Shown one piece after another: positions 43,448 through 51,879 of a stretch of 64,000 nucleotides of DNA. Position numbers and translations under genes: made by a program. The stretch's first letter is position 1, and every line of letters starts with the position of its first letter. The DNA is from Bacillota bacterium (GTDB lineage Bacteria; Bacillota; Clostridia; Lachnospirales; Lachnospiraceae). The stretch is taken from NCBI GenBank assembly GCA_023439125.1, contig JAEXOU010000008.1:102063-166062 (forward strand). Reading direction: 5' to 3'. The notes under the pieces are model-generated. The model did not search any database and was not told the DNA's origin. It saw only the letters and a program-made list of their open reading frames with translations.

Positions 43448-43696
43448 TTAGTTTAGTATCTTATCAATGCAATCATTCCACCCTGCATTATATCCGTGAC
43501 TATCTACGTCTTTCTTATTCGGTATTTTAGTTAATGGACACCATGTAGGTATTTCATCCAGTTTTTCCCATGATGTATTGTAACTATAACCTAAAGCTCT
43601 ACTTAATTCACATTGTGGATTTTCTGTACTTCTTAAGCAGAATTCACATTTTAAACAATTCTTTGGTGTATCTACGATCAATGCTGATTTATCCAT
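43448..43696 (-). CDS. Small cysteine-containing phage protein
   Basis: 82 residues from the ATG at 43696 (AAAGGA 9 bp upstream). C-L-K-C-E-F-C near residues 13-19 and a later C-E-L and W-C-P-L suggest a zinc site; ends W-N-D-C-I-D-K-I-L. It resembles short uncharacterised proteins of Clostridia prophages. Function unknown. Confidence 0.65.
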   Translation of the reverse strand: MDKSALIVDTPKNCLKCEFCLRSTENPQCELSRALGYSYNTSWEKLDEIPTWCPLTKIPNKKDVDSHGYNAGWNDCIDKILN

Positions 43697-43724
43697 GTTC
43701 ATCTTTCCTTTCATAATTTCTAAT

Positions 43725-43883
43725 TTAGCTATTTATTTTTTTACTCATATCTAAAGCAACAGATAATCCTTTTACAGCTTGTGTAAGTGCAAGATTTTCT
43801 TCTTTTAAAATATTTATTGTATTCATCAATCTTTCGCACTCACTTTCATAATTAATACATTCCATTGTTTTTTCATCATTCAT
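43725..43883 (-). CDS. Very small coiled-coil phage protein
   Basis: 52 residues beginning M-N-D-E-K-T-M-E-C, with a helical heptad run (L-M-N-T-I-N-I-L-K-E-E-N-L). Ribosome site AAAGGAAA 9-10 bp upstream. It fills the gap between its neighbours on the same strand. Function unknown. Confidence 0.55.
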   Translation of the reverse strand: MNDEKTMECINYESECERLMNTINILKEENLALTQAVKGLSVALDMSKKINS

Positions 43884-43948
43884 AATTATTATTTTCCTTT
43901 CTAATTCTCGATTTACCCAGACAGCAGTCTCCCACTGCCTGGAAGAAA

Positions 43949-44704
43949 CTATTTACCTTTGAACGGATCGTTCTTTGATGGTTTTAATAACCCATTCTTA
44001 GCCAGGAACTCATGCAATACCTTTTTATCACATGCATATTCTACAGCAAGCTTCTTAAGGTCAAATGGACCATTAGTGTATAATGCCTTAATCTCAGGAA
44101 TCTTCTTACTTAAAAACGCATATATTGCTTCCTTGTCATCACTGCTAACGCTTACTAGGCTTCTAAGTTCTCCCTTTTCTTCTTTTTTGCTGTTTTTAAT
44201 ATGTGCGACTAGATTATACTTCTTGATTCGCCAATTAACACTTGGCTGTGTGATTCCGAGCTGTACAGCTATTTGTTTTTGATTTAATCCCTTGTCCAAC
44301 AGTTCCTGTATCTGTTCGATTGTTACACCCTTGTTTGATGTATTATTCTCAACTTTTTGAGTTGGCTTTACCATATCCTTAATAGCCTCTTCAAACACCG
44401 GATTCGGAATTGCCGGCTTTCGCTCGATTCCAAGAGCTTTATCAAGTCTTCTCTCGATATCAGCCCTTGCATGCTTCATCTCAGCTACCGTCTTATCAAA
44501 TAGATCACTTAAAACATTCTCTGGAATGATGTCAGACACCTTGATTGTAACGATCCTATTATCTTCGGTTTCCGTGCTAAGGCACACTTTAGTATCGCTA
44601 TGTATTAATCCAAGTCTATGATCGATATCCTCGAGACTTCTTAACGCTTGATTTACTTCTTTTTGCTTATTATCTACTAATTCTTGGTACTCTTTTAAAT
44701 CCAT
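43949..44704 (-). CDS. Phage helix-turn-helix protein
   Basis: 251 residues. Helical N-terminal half with coiled coil (about 1-95). Helix-turn-helix near 133-153: I-E-Q-I-Q-E-L-L-D-K-G-L-N-Q-K-Q-I-A, then L-G-I-T-Q-P-S-V-N-W-R-I, like the resolvase/transposase-type HTH. C-terminal region Lys-rich with a second possible HTH. AAGGAGGAT upstream, adjacent to the previous stop. Possibly a replication or regulatory DNA-binding protein. Confidence 0.65.
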   Translation of the reverse strand: MDLKEYQELVDNKQKEVNQALRSLEDIDHRLGLIHSDTKVCLSTETEDNRIVTIKVSDIIPENVLSDLFDKTVAEMKHARADIERRLDKALGIERKPAIPNPVFEEAIKDMVKPTQKVENNTSNKGVTIEQIQELLDKGLNQKQIAVQLGITQPSVNWRIKKYNLVAHIKNSKKEEKGELRSLVSVSSDDKEAIYAFLSKKIPEIKALYTNGPFDLKKLAVEYACDKKVLHEFLAKNGLLKPSKNDPFKGK

Positions 44705-45085
44705 CTACTTATCCTCCTTAAAATCAATTATTACTCCTACTTCCTCTGCATTCTCCATATATTTCTTAATCAACGAAGGGTTATCACAACACTCTTGAAT
44801 ACGCTTTCCAAAGAGTTCATCAAACTTCTGCATTTGATAATTACTAAAATAAAAATCATTACGTAGAACTTCAAGTGAGATTGCTATCGCTGTAATTGTA
44901 GAATGGTACTTCATTCGTTCCGAAGCTGCTTCTATGTCTTTTCTTGATACATTAAGGCTACACCCAGATATATTTCTATATTCTATAGTCTTGCGAAGCT
45001 CCTCGATTCCTTCTTTTTCAACTATCCTAAGTGCCAGATCTAAGCCCTGATTAACTCCGTAAACGATATCGTTCTGTTTACCCAT
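44705..45085 (-). CDS. Phage protein, unknown, helical
   Basis: 126 residues, all-helix pattern, no cysteines in motif arrangement, no membrane segment. AGGAGGGG upstream. Stop is followed directly by the HTH gene start, so it is cotranscribed. No family recognised. Confidence 0.6.
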   Translation of the reverse strand: MGKQNDIVYGVNQGLDLALRIVEKEGIEELRKTIEYRNISGCSLNVSRKDIEAASERMKYHSTITAIAISLEVLRNDFYFSNYQMQKFDELFGKRIQECCDNPSLIKKYMENAEEVGVIIDFKEDK

Positions 45086-45097
45086 GCTTGTCCCCTC

Positions 45098-45316
45098 CTA
45101 ATGTTTACCCGGTGATCTGTAGTACCTCATTCTTTCACCATTTGAAAAGTCTACAATTACTGAACTTGGATAACTGCTATTACTTCCAAATTTCTGATAT
45201 TCTGGAGAACCCACCTTTTCAGGTATATTATGTCTATATTCACATTCTGTAGCTGAATCTTCGTCATTGTAAAGCTTTCCGCAAATTTCACATTTGTACT
45301 TAGTTAACGTTAGCAT
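45098..45316 (-). CDS. Small zinc-finger phage protein
   Basis: 72 residues. N-terminal C-E-I-C-G-K near 9-14 followed by C-E-Y-R-H near 25-29, a C2-C/H zinc finger type. Start has GGTGA 8 bp upstream, 3 bp after the stop of the preceding gene. Likely DNA or protein binding; function unknown. Confidence 0.65.
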   Translation of the reverse strand: MLTLTKYKCEICGKLYNDEDSATECEYRHNIPEKVGSPEYQKFGSNSSYPSSVIVDFSNGERMRYYRSPGKH

Positions 45317-45319
45317 TCT

Positions 45320-46570
45320 TTATTTCACCGTACCTTTCTGCCATTCCTTTAGAAAGTCAACCAATGCTGATTTGTTCGTGCTACATTCATAAAATGTCTT
45401 TCCACAATCAATCTCAAACATTGTACTTTGACCATAATTTGATGATATACCAAGCAAATAATATTCCTCACATCCATACTCGCAGCTTTTCGATGGCTTA
45501 TAATCTTTCCAGGCATGACGGCAACTAACCTTTACAACAATTGCTACGATGTCGTTAAAGTCATACCGGTAATATCTCTCACCAGTAAGAGTCTGATCAA
45601 TCCATAATGGCCAATTAGTGTAGTTATCTATAAACTCCTTACGCTGATCGTTATTTTTTAGGATTGGTAACTCCGGTTGAGTAACCTCTGGTGCTTTAGA
45701 TCGTTTCATCTGATTAAGTAGTAACTCAAATGCATCCACTTTCATTCGTTCGGTTTTACAAATAGGTGCTTCCGTCTTTTCTTTTGCTAAACCATCACAA
45801 TTGATTTTTGCATCGTAAAGTTTTCTCTCCACATCAGCAATAGTATAAGCTGAAGCTTTATCGAAATCATATTCCTGTTCAGTTATGCAAGGTTCATCGT
45901 CCAGCCTCGAATTATTACATCTAGCTCCACACTCATCATTAAAATCACATCCATGACAACATATACCGTAGCAATTTATACCAAGCCCTTTTGCTACTTC
46001 TGAACAGCCCACAATATTACATTCGCTTGATGGATTGAAAAAACACATTTTTTTCTGTTCAGGCTCATTATGTTCTGGTTCGACGACTTCACCTACGACT
46101 TTTTCGATTTGCGACGTCGCGACTTCTCGCTCAGGTGCCGTCTTGGCCTTTTTAGGTTTCATCTCTCTGATCTGTTTAACTGTCATCTCAGGTGTAACTT
46201 GCTCTTGTTTCTCTTCAGGTAAAGAAATTAGTTCCTTTAGTTTTGATTCACTAAACTCCATAAACTTTTCTTCAACCACAGGAGAAAAACCACCAACTGA
46301 ACAACCCTTGTTAATCTGTATCGAAAGATAATAACTGCTTTTGCTCATTTCTAACTCTTTGACTGCATAATCTACAGCTGATTTATAGCCAGCTTCTTCA
46401 TAAAGCTTATTCTCATCAATGCATCGGAGATGGAATCCAACAGAAACATAATTACGTCTTGCGTTACCTAACTCTTTTTTAATAGCTGCTATATTCTGCT
46501 TGATAATCTGCGTTGCATTGTCAAGTGTTAAATTTCCAATGTACTCGTTCCAATCACCCAATTTATTCAC
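45320..46570 (-). CDS. Phage protein with helical N-domain and Cys-rich middle
   Basis: 416 residues. Residues about 20-100 (Y-V-S-V-G-F-H-L-R-C-I-D-E-N near 41-54, then E-A-G-Y-K-S-A-V-D-Y-A) match a helical domain frequent in Lachnospiraceae prophages and resembling ParB/DUF3102-type DNA-binding regions. Middle part with many cysteines (C-C-H-G-C-D-F-N-D-E-C near 201-211), probably metal binding. C-terminal part with W-K-D-Y and C-E-Y-G-C-E-E. Overlaps the upstream gene by 8 bp. Exact role unknown; early-region position suggests DNA metabolism. Confidence 0.6.
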   Translation of the reverse strand: MNKLGDWNEYIGNLTLDNATQIIKQNIAAIKKELGNARRNYVSVGFHLRCIDENKLYEEAGYKSAVDYAVKELEMSKSSYYLSIQINKGCSVGGFSPVVEEKFMEFSESKLKELISLPEEKQEQVTPEMTVKQIREMKPKKAKTAPEREVATSQIEKVVGEVVEPEHNEPEQKKMCFFNPSSECNIVGCSEVAKGLGINCYGICCHGCDFNDECGARCNNSRLDDEPCITEQEYDFDKASAYTIADVERKLYDAKINCDGLAKEKTEAPICKTERMKVDAFELLLNQMKRSKAPEVTQPELPILKNNDQRKEFIDNYTNWPLWIDQTLTGERYYRYDFNDIVAIVVKVSCRHAWKDYKPSKSCEYGCEEYYLLGISSNYGQSTMFEIDCGKTFYECSTNKSALVDFLKEWQKGTVK

Positions 46571-46817
46571 CCTTACCTTTAACTAATTCTTGATACTTCT
46601 TACTTCTTGACTTAAATATCATCATCATTGTATCGAGTCCTCTTCTGACCAGATCGCAATTGTTGTATAAGTCAGATATAGTTTCGTAACCAGTACAAAT
46701 CTCATCAGCATTATCTACTACGTCTACATCTTTGTACTTTAAGAAAAACTTATATGTATCTGACCAGATATGCTTTACATCATCATCGGTTGGCTGATAA
46801 TTTGATACTGATTGCAT
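46563..46817 (-). CDS. Small phage protein, unknown
   Basis: 84 residues, helical, start M-Q-S-V-S-N-Y-Q, GGAGGAATGATTAA upstream. No motif seen. Between MazG-like and the Cys-rich gene on one transcript; likely an early accessory protein. Confidence 0.6.
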   Translation of the reverse strand: MQSVSNYQPTDDDVKHIWSDTYKFFLKYKDVDVVDNADEICTGYETISDLYNNCDLVRRGLDTMMMIFKSRSKKYQELVKGKGE

Positions 46818-46821
46818 TTAA

Positions 46822-47202
46822 TCATTCCTCCCTGTTGATACTTGCTTGTTCAGAAAATCCATCTGGGTAACGCTTCTTCAACTTATCAATGTTTAGTTCC
46901 ATAACCTCATCAATTGTAAAATTAAAACTCTCACACATCATTGCAACATACCAAAGAACATCACCTAACTCTTTTTTTAAGCCATTGAAGTCTATACAGT
47001 GACCATGATATACCCACTTTTTAAGCATGTCGTTTATTTCTCCAACTTCACCAGACAAACCAAGACAAGCATTAATTGCTCCAGCAACATCCCATACCAT
47101 GCGTCCATTGAGTATGCATTCATTAATTTTTGTAGCTAATCTATCTGCACATTTACCGTCATTAGTCCTCATTGCTAATTGCTGATACTCACTTGCTTTC
47201 AT
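46822..47202 (-). CDS. MazG-like nucleotide pyrophosphohydrolase
   Basis: 126 residues. Metal-binding motifs G-L-S-G-E-V-G-E near 48-55 and K-K-E-L-G-D-V-L-W-Y near 77-86 are the E-x-x-E...E-x-x-D signature of MazG/phage MazG. It hydrolyses (d)NTPs or alarmones such as ppGpp, which phages use to keep the host metabolically active. AAGGAGGAAG upstream. Confidence 0.88.
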   Translation of the reverse strand: MKASEYQQLAMRTNDGKCADRLATKINECILNGRMVWDVAGAINACLGLSGEVGEINDMLKKWVYHGHCIDFNGLKKELGDVLWYVAMMCESFNFTIDEVMELNIDKLKKRYPDGFSEQASINREE

Positions 47203-47288
47203 TCTTCCTCCTTATCTACATTCACAACTCTGATTTCTTCTTCCGGCCATGGTGTTGTTATTACTTCGCTGATTATTGTAAATCCATC
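47199..47288 (-). CDS. Possible tiny ORF coupled to the MazG-like gene
   Basis: A 29-codon frame beginning M-D-F-T-I-I-S-E-V-I whose stop overlaps the MazG start as ATGA. AAGGA lies 13 bp before the ATG, which is long. Only the coupling and the otherwise empty gap support it. Confidence 0.3.
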   Translation of the reverse strand, partial: DGFTIISEVITTPWPEEEIRVVNVDKEEE

Positions 47289-47322
47289 GTTCATATTGAT
47301 TCCTTTCGAATTTAATTTTAAA

Positions 47323-47544
47323 CTATACAACAATATCAAAACATTCTTCTAGCCATTCAAATACATTTCTTAGTTCATATGAACTGTATCCAATATGAAA
47401 TTCTCCATCATCCAATCTACAATATTTAATTTCAAAATATGGTTTATCTGAAGTACCATGAACAACTATATCTGCACTTGTTACTTTAATTTTATAATTC
47501 TCACTGTCGTTAGTTTTTGTTGTTTTATTACATAAAGTATTCAT
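47323..47544 (-). CDS. Small phage protein, unknown
   Basis: 73 residues, start M-N-T-L-C-N-K, AGGAGGATAACA upstream. Beta-rich, acidic end (W-L-E-E-C-F-D). Just beyond the iteron-like cluster, transcribed away from it. No family. Confidence 0.6.
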   Translation of the reverse strand: MNTLCNKTTKTNDSENYKIKVTSADIVVHGTSDKPYFEIKYCRLDDGEFHIGYSSYELRNVFEWLEECFDIVV

Positions 47545-47573
47545 TGTTATCCTCCTGACTCTCGATTTGTTAA

Positions 47574-47843
47574 GTTACCCAAGTAACCCACTGTAACCCA
47601 TATTGGGTAACACCTAAAGTATTGATTTTACTATGTTTGTAGCGTTTGTTACCCAAGTTACCCAAATTTTGACCTCTCTCTATGTGTACTTGGTGTGTAT
47701 GTGTAAACGACACACACTCTAACATATATATACCTCTACTTGTAAATTTGGGTAACATTTATAAAATAACCTCTCAGCCCTAGTATTTATGCGGTTTTTA
47801 CTGTTACCCAAAGGGTGTAAAAAGTGGTAACAAAATGGGTAAC
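47574..47843. repeat. Iteron-like cluster, candidate prophage replication origin
   Basis: A 270-bp gap holds seven copies of GTTACCC or its complement GGGTAAC (47574, 47605, 47648, 47657, 47750, 47803, 47837) and two GTAACCC (47583, 47593), in both orientations, some in pairs spaced 9-10 bp, roughly one helical turn. The surroundings are AT-rich. Directly downstream of the primase/helicase genes, typical for a replication-initiator binding region; operator use is the alternative. Confidence 0.6.
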
Positions 47844-47845
47844 AT

Positions 47846-49750
47846 CTACTCAAATGGTAGCTTTTCTTGTTCAGATTCTGAAATATTACGAAACTTTCCA
47901 TCATCCGGAATCTCACTCTTTGGTTCTTCATCATCGTACATCTTTAGGAAAACACATCTCATTAAGTCCCCATTGATTCTCTTTGGTTTTGATGTTCTAT
48001 CCCTACCTTTTTCTTCTGATGAAAGCAGTAAATCATTTTTCTTAGCCCAAGTTAAAAATCCTTTTGCTGAGAAGTTTCCTCGGTCAGCCATAGCGTTAAA
48101 TATATTGTTATTGATTACTGCGTAACCATTCTCGATACAACCCCAAACTTCGCCACGATAGTTACCTGTCATTCGGTCTGGCCAGAAGTTATTTTGATGA
48201 ATATCAATCTCTGATAAGATGTACTGGTAAGCACGTTCTTCCTCTGAAATATCACCCTTGGACTTCAAAAGTTTGTAGCAAGTATCGAAATTAAGATACT
48301 TCCCATCCTGAAATATCTGCTCGGTTGCGATTTTGTCAGCTGTTAAAAGTATACTCATTGGAATGATCTGCTTCTCTTCCTTTTCCTCACTAAGTTCAAA
48401 TTGTTTTGCATAGATACGGTCCAGGAACTCTTTTTGAATAGCCTTAAGCTCCTTCATATCCATATGCGAGATAATCCGAATAAACTCTTCGCCAGCATAG
48501 CCATAATGCTCCTTGATCACCTCAACAACATCAGCTCCTGAATCGAAGTAATTGCCCTCGGTTGATTCAACCTCGATAATACGGTTAATTGCTCCACCGT
48601 TCATTGTTTCACTCACTAATGACCGTTCAGAATTCGTTAGAATAACATTTTTCCAACTACGTTGTCTTTGTAATCCTATCTGAGTATTAGATCTCTCTTT
48701 TCCACCACCAGAACATAATGTGTAGATGTAATCCGAAAAGTCATCGTTAAATCTCTTTTGCACCTGCGTCATATCATCAACCGCCATAGGAAGATGATTA
48801 AGAAAATCTAACCTAACCTCTAGCGCAATATCCGTAGCCTTTGCTCGAACGAAGTATTTACCTTCGGTTGGATCAGCCCAGATTGATGTAGCCAGCATTA
48901 AGGCAACAGTCTTTCCTTTACCTGTCTTGCCATATGTAGAAACAATAAATGGTAAAGCATTGAATAGATGAAGCAACGGGCTTGCGAATGCTCCAGCCAT
49001 ATACAACATGGGCTCCATTCGATTAGCTGAACGGATTTCCTTTACCAGTTCAATCCACCTAGTATAAGAACCTATTTGAGTAACCGATTTGAATGCTCCT
49101 GATAAGGAATCTTCATTGTCAAACACGATTGAACCATCATAAGGAACAAACGATTTACCTATCCATCCCAACTTAGAAGTGGACTTCTGCTCAGGAATAA
49201 TCTTTTCATTCATAGATTCCATGTCAGCCAGATATTGAACTAATGCCCTGGCATTTTCCGAAGTGACTCTAACTCCATATTTTGAAAGGTTAACGATTCG
49301 GTTATTGGATGAAATTACTTCTTTATCAACAATGACTTCTTTCCATCGGTTTCTTACCTTAAAAGCAAGAACTGTTTTCAAGAATCCAGTTTCTGCATTT
49401 ACTAGGGTACGTACCGGGATGATTGGATGAGAACAAGCTGTTTTTTCTCCGAAATTCGTTAGAATTGATATTCCATTATCATTCGCAATCCACCCTCCGC
49501 AGAACATCTTTGGATATTCTCCATCGAAATCAGTGTAACTTCCTCCAGTTTGCTGGTTATAGCTTTTCTTTGCTTGCTTAAATGCCTTCAGCATACGATC
49601 AAAATTTTGTTTTACTCCGAGGTCTTTCGCAATATCAGATAGTGTACATATCATAGCTGCTTGCTGGACTGGATCTTGTTCATCGTAAATCTCAATAAAA
49701 ATATCTTCTGAAAGTATCTTTGTCTTGTCCAATCCTTTGTAATCTATCAT
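47846..49750 (-). CDS. DUF927-type replicative helicase/primase C-terminal protein
   Basis: 634 residues. Central DUF927 region with F-V-S-T-Y-G-K-T-G-K-G-K-T near 278-290 (Walker A), then D-D-M-T-Q near 336 (Walker B region) and an arginine-rich R-Q-R-S-W-K-N near 371-377. Related to phage/plasmid superfamily helicases acting after a primase. It overlaps the CHC2 primase-domain gene by 4 bp (ATGA), so the two parts make a split primase-helicase. The iteron cluster lies right after it. Confidence 0.82.
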   Translation of the reverse strand: MIDYKGLDKTKILSEDIFIEIYDEQDPVQQAAMICTLSDIAKDLGVKQNFDRMLKAFKQAKKSYNQQTGGSYTDFDGEYPKMFCGGWIANDNGISILTNFGEKTACSHPIIPVRTLVNAETGFLKTVLAFKVRNRWKEVIVDKEVISSNNRIVNLSKYGVRVTSENARALVQYLADMESMNEKIIPEQKSTSKLGWIGKSFVPYDGSIVFDNEDSLSGAFKSVTQIGSYTRWIELVKEIRSANRMEPMLYMAGAFASPLLHLFNALPFIVSTYGKTGKGKTVALMLATSIWADPTEGKYFVRAKATDIALEVRLDFLNHLPMAVDDMTQVQKRFNDDFSDYIYTLCSGGGKERSNTQIGLQRQRSWKNVILTNSERSLVSETMNGGAINRIIEVESTEGNYFDSGADVVEVIKEHYGYAGEEFIRIISHMDMKELKAIQKEFLDRIYAKQFELSEEKEEKQIIPMSILLTADKIATEQIFQDGKYLNFDTCYKLLKSKGDISEEERAYQYILSEIDIHQNNFWPDRMTGNYRGEVWGCIENGYAVINNNIFNAMADRGNFSAKGFLTWAKKNDLLLSSEEKGRDRTSKPKRINGDLMRCVFLKMYDDEEPKSEIPDDGKFRNISESEQEKLPFE

Positions 49751-50247
49751 CTACTCACCTCGCTTATCATCTGATCTAGTAAATATTCCTGATACACAAC
49801 TTTGTTTTGGCAATCACACCATAACTCGCTATAAGGTTGCTCCTGCTGGATAATGTCTCTAAGTGCCATCACTATAGTTCGTTGCTGCTTTATCTTATCG
49901 TTTTTATATTCAGCAAGCTTTTTCTCTTGCTCTTTCTTTTTTTTTGTTCGTGAAGCTGTTGCATATGCTTTCCATGAAGGTTTATCATTCCCACCGAGTA
50001 ATTCAAAGGCTGTCTTGAAATCACATGAATTTAACTGTGCTACGACGTCAAATACATTCCAGTTCTTAGCACATACAAAACACTGTACCCCATCTTTAAA
50101 TACTTTCATTGATGGATTTTTTTCCTGGTGAAACATACAGCAACACATTCTTCGCTTAACTTTAACTCCATATTGTGCAAGCACATCAAACATACTGGTC
50201 TGATTAATTATTTCCTCTTTGCGTTCTTTCATCTCATTAAGTGTCAT
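49747..50247 (-). CDS. CHC2 zinc-finger primase domain protein
   Basis: About 166 residues from the ATG at 50247 (AGGTGAAAGAC before it; the earlier GTG at 50256 is less likely). Zinc finger of the DnaG N-domain: C-C-C-M-F-H near 35-40 and C-F-V-C near 55-58 within F-H-Q-E-K-N-P-S. Lacks the TOPRIM catalytic part; Lys-rich C-terminus. Probably works with the adjoining DUF927 protein at the origin. Confidence 0.85.
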   Translation of the reverse strand: MTLNEMKERKEEIINQTSMFDVLAQYGVKVKRRMCCCMFHQEKNPSMKVFKDGVQCFVCAKNWNVFDVVAQLNSCDFKTAFELLGGNDKPSWKAYATASRTKKKKEQEKKLAEYKNDKIKQQRTIVMALRDIIQQEQPYSELWCDCQNKVVYQEYLLDQMISEVSR

Positions 50248-50737
50248 GTCTTTCACCTAGGAGTTCAATTATCCTTTTGCCAGTTTTATTCTTATCGCAG
50301 AATAAAAACTCACAACCATATTTTTCTTGAAGAGTGTTTAGTATCTTGTAAAGAACATCACCTTTCATTGCCTTAACCTCTACATCTGTCCATACACCAT
50401 CAACTCTCACTCTCTTCTTTCTTCTTGGATTATCCCAAAATATCAAATCTTCTAAAGATTTAATTCCATGGCCATGTTCGCAAAGGATAATCAATTTAAT
50501 ACCATTCTCTTGCGCTCGGATGAGCTCATTTCGGAATCTTGTGTGATCTTGACACACATTATTGCATAATTCATTTAAATTTTGTTTTCGGTCAATTATC
50601 AGCCTTGGATTGTCCAGGGACATGTAGTCCCCGGTCCAAAGTTTTGATATGTAGTACTTAACACCAATCGAATCGAATGTTGCCAATATCTTTTTAATAG
50701 CTCTCGCTTTTTCCCTTGAATCAATTTGGATCGTCAA
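50237..50737 (-). CDS. ERCC4-domain nuclease (Mus81/XPF-like)
   Basis: 166 residues; TTG start at 50737 because an in-frame stop lies two codons upstream; AAGGAG is about 12 bp away. Catalytic block I-D-S-R-E-K near 5-10, G-D-Y-M near 36-39 and the I-I-D-R-K motif near 47-51 (G-D...E/D-R-K type) are clear. Such nucleases cut branched DNA, fitting the adjacent ERF/SSB recombination set. Overlaps the primase gene. Confidence 0.85.
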   Translation of the reverse strand: MTIQIDSREKARAIKKILATFDSIGVKYYISKLWTGDYMSLDNPRLIIDRKQNLNELCNNVCQDHTRFRNELIRAQENGIKLIILCEHGHGIKSLEDLIFWDNPRRKKRVRVDGVWTDVEVKAMKGDVLYKILNTLQEKYGCEFLFCDKNKTGKRIIELLGERHDT

Positions 50738-50752
50738 GTATTCTCACTCTCC

Positions 50753-51181
50753 TTAGTTAAATGGTAGTTCTTCGTCGATTCCGTCTGGTAAATTCATGAA
50801 TCCATCACCTGCAGCATCTGATGGTTTTGGTCTTGATGATTGCTGATAACCACCGTCTTGACTTGACTTGCTTTCTGCAAAATCATGTTCATCTACAATG
50901 ATTTTGATCGCGTAAACCTTTTGACCTTCTTTATTGGTATAATTCTCAGTTTGAATTGAACCACGGATTACAATCTTAGTTCCCTTCTTTAAATACTTTT
51001 CAACAAATTCAGCGTTCTTTCCAAAGCATACGCAAGTAAAGAAGTCTACATCAGACTCTCCATCTCGTTTGAACTTTCTATCAACAGCTAAACTGTAAGT
51101 TGCAATAGCATTACCAGTTCCTTGTGAATATCTTATTTCTGGGTCTCTTGTTAGGCGCCCCATCATAACTACATTGTTCAT
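50753..51181 (-). CDS. ssb: Single-stranded DNA-binding protein
   Basis: 142 residues. OB-fold opening M-N-N-V-V-M-M-G-R-L-T-R-D-P-E, then Y-A-I-K-I-I near 83, a Ser/Gln-rich linker and the acidic tip D-E-E-L-P-F-N typical of SSB C-termini. Coats ssDNA and recruits partners in phage replication. 8-bp gap from ERF gene. Confidence 0.95.
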   Translation of the reverse strand: MNNVVMMGRLTRDPEIRYSQGTGNAIATYSLAVDRKFKRDGESDVDFFTCVCFGKNAEFVEKYLKKGTKIVIRGSIQTENYTNKEGQKVYAIKIIVDEHDFAESKSSQDGGYQQSSRPKPSDAAGDGFMNLPDGIDEELPFN

Positions 51182-51189
51182 GCTTACAC

Positions 51190-51879
51190 CTACTCTTTCT
51201 TTTTATCTTGTTGCTTATTTAATCTAGCAACAGCATCGTTGTATTGTTCTTCTGTTAAGTCTGAGAAGTCTTTTACCTTATAGAATCCCATCATTGAAGC
51301 AGCACCAACACCCTTACGTTGAAGTAACCCATTAATAGCAGCAATCTTAACAGCATCCATAAAACCTGTGGTGGATTGTGGCTGTTCATTGTTTGCTGGT
51401 TTCTGACTACTTGTTGTTTGTTGCTTGTCAGTAGAACCACTCTGAGTAGATTTCTTAGTATCTGTCTTTGTCATATCACCAGCTCCAGAGTTTTCTTGGT
51501 TGTCAGCATCTTTAACATCATCAATTAGAAACAATCCGTTCAAAGCATACTTTCTAGCATAGCTACTCGTTGCACCAGTAAGCTGAGAGGCATCCATTCC
51601 TTTTTTACTTTCCTCTTCTCTTGCATATGCAATGTTATTGATTTCATCTTCGCTATCACAATCAATAAATGTAGCTGTTGCTTTTACATATGTTCTCTGA
51701 CCGATAATCTCAATGGAATCTGAGATAGTAACAGTAGCCTTAACCTCATTTAAAAGAGGTTTAGCAGCCTCAAGAATATCTTCACAATTGCGGTAGTTAT
51801 AACCGCCAAACTTATTAAACTGCTTCTTTGGAGCATTAAGCTTCTGTTGTACCTGCAGTAACTTTTCTTTTACGTTCAT
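51190..51879 (-). CDS. ERF-family single-strand annealing protein
   Basis: About 229 residues from the ATG at 51879 (AGGAG 8 bp upstream; TGATG overlap). K-F-G-G-Y-N-Y-R near 23-30 and later G-A-T-S-S-Y-A-R-K-Y-A-L near 102-113 are the ERF superfamily core. Gln/Ser/Thr-rich linker and a small C-terminal region follow. Anneals complementary strands during phage recombination. Confidence 0.9.
   Translation of the reverse strand: MNVKEKLLQVQQKLNAPKKQFNKFGGYNYRNCEDILEAAKPLLNEVKATVTISDSIEIIGQRTYVKATATFIDCDSEDEINNIAYAREEESKKGMDASQLTGATSSYARKYALNGLFLIDDVKDADNQENSGAGDMTKTDTKKSTQSGSTDKQQTTSSQKPANNEQPQSTTGFMDAVKIAAINGLLQRKGVGAASMMGFYKVKDFSDLTEEQYNDAVARLNKQQDKKKE

Noticed and set aside
47570..47934. 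Short minus-strand frames with V-T-W-V-T-like repeats
   Set aside because: They arise from the GTTACCC repeats of the iteron cluster, with no ribosome sites.
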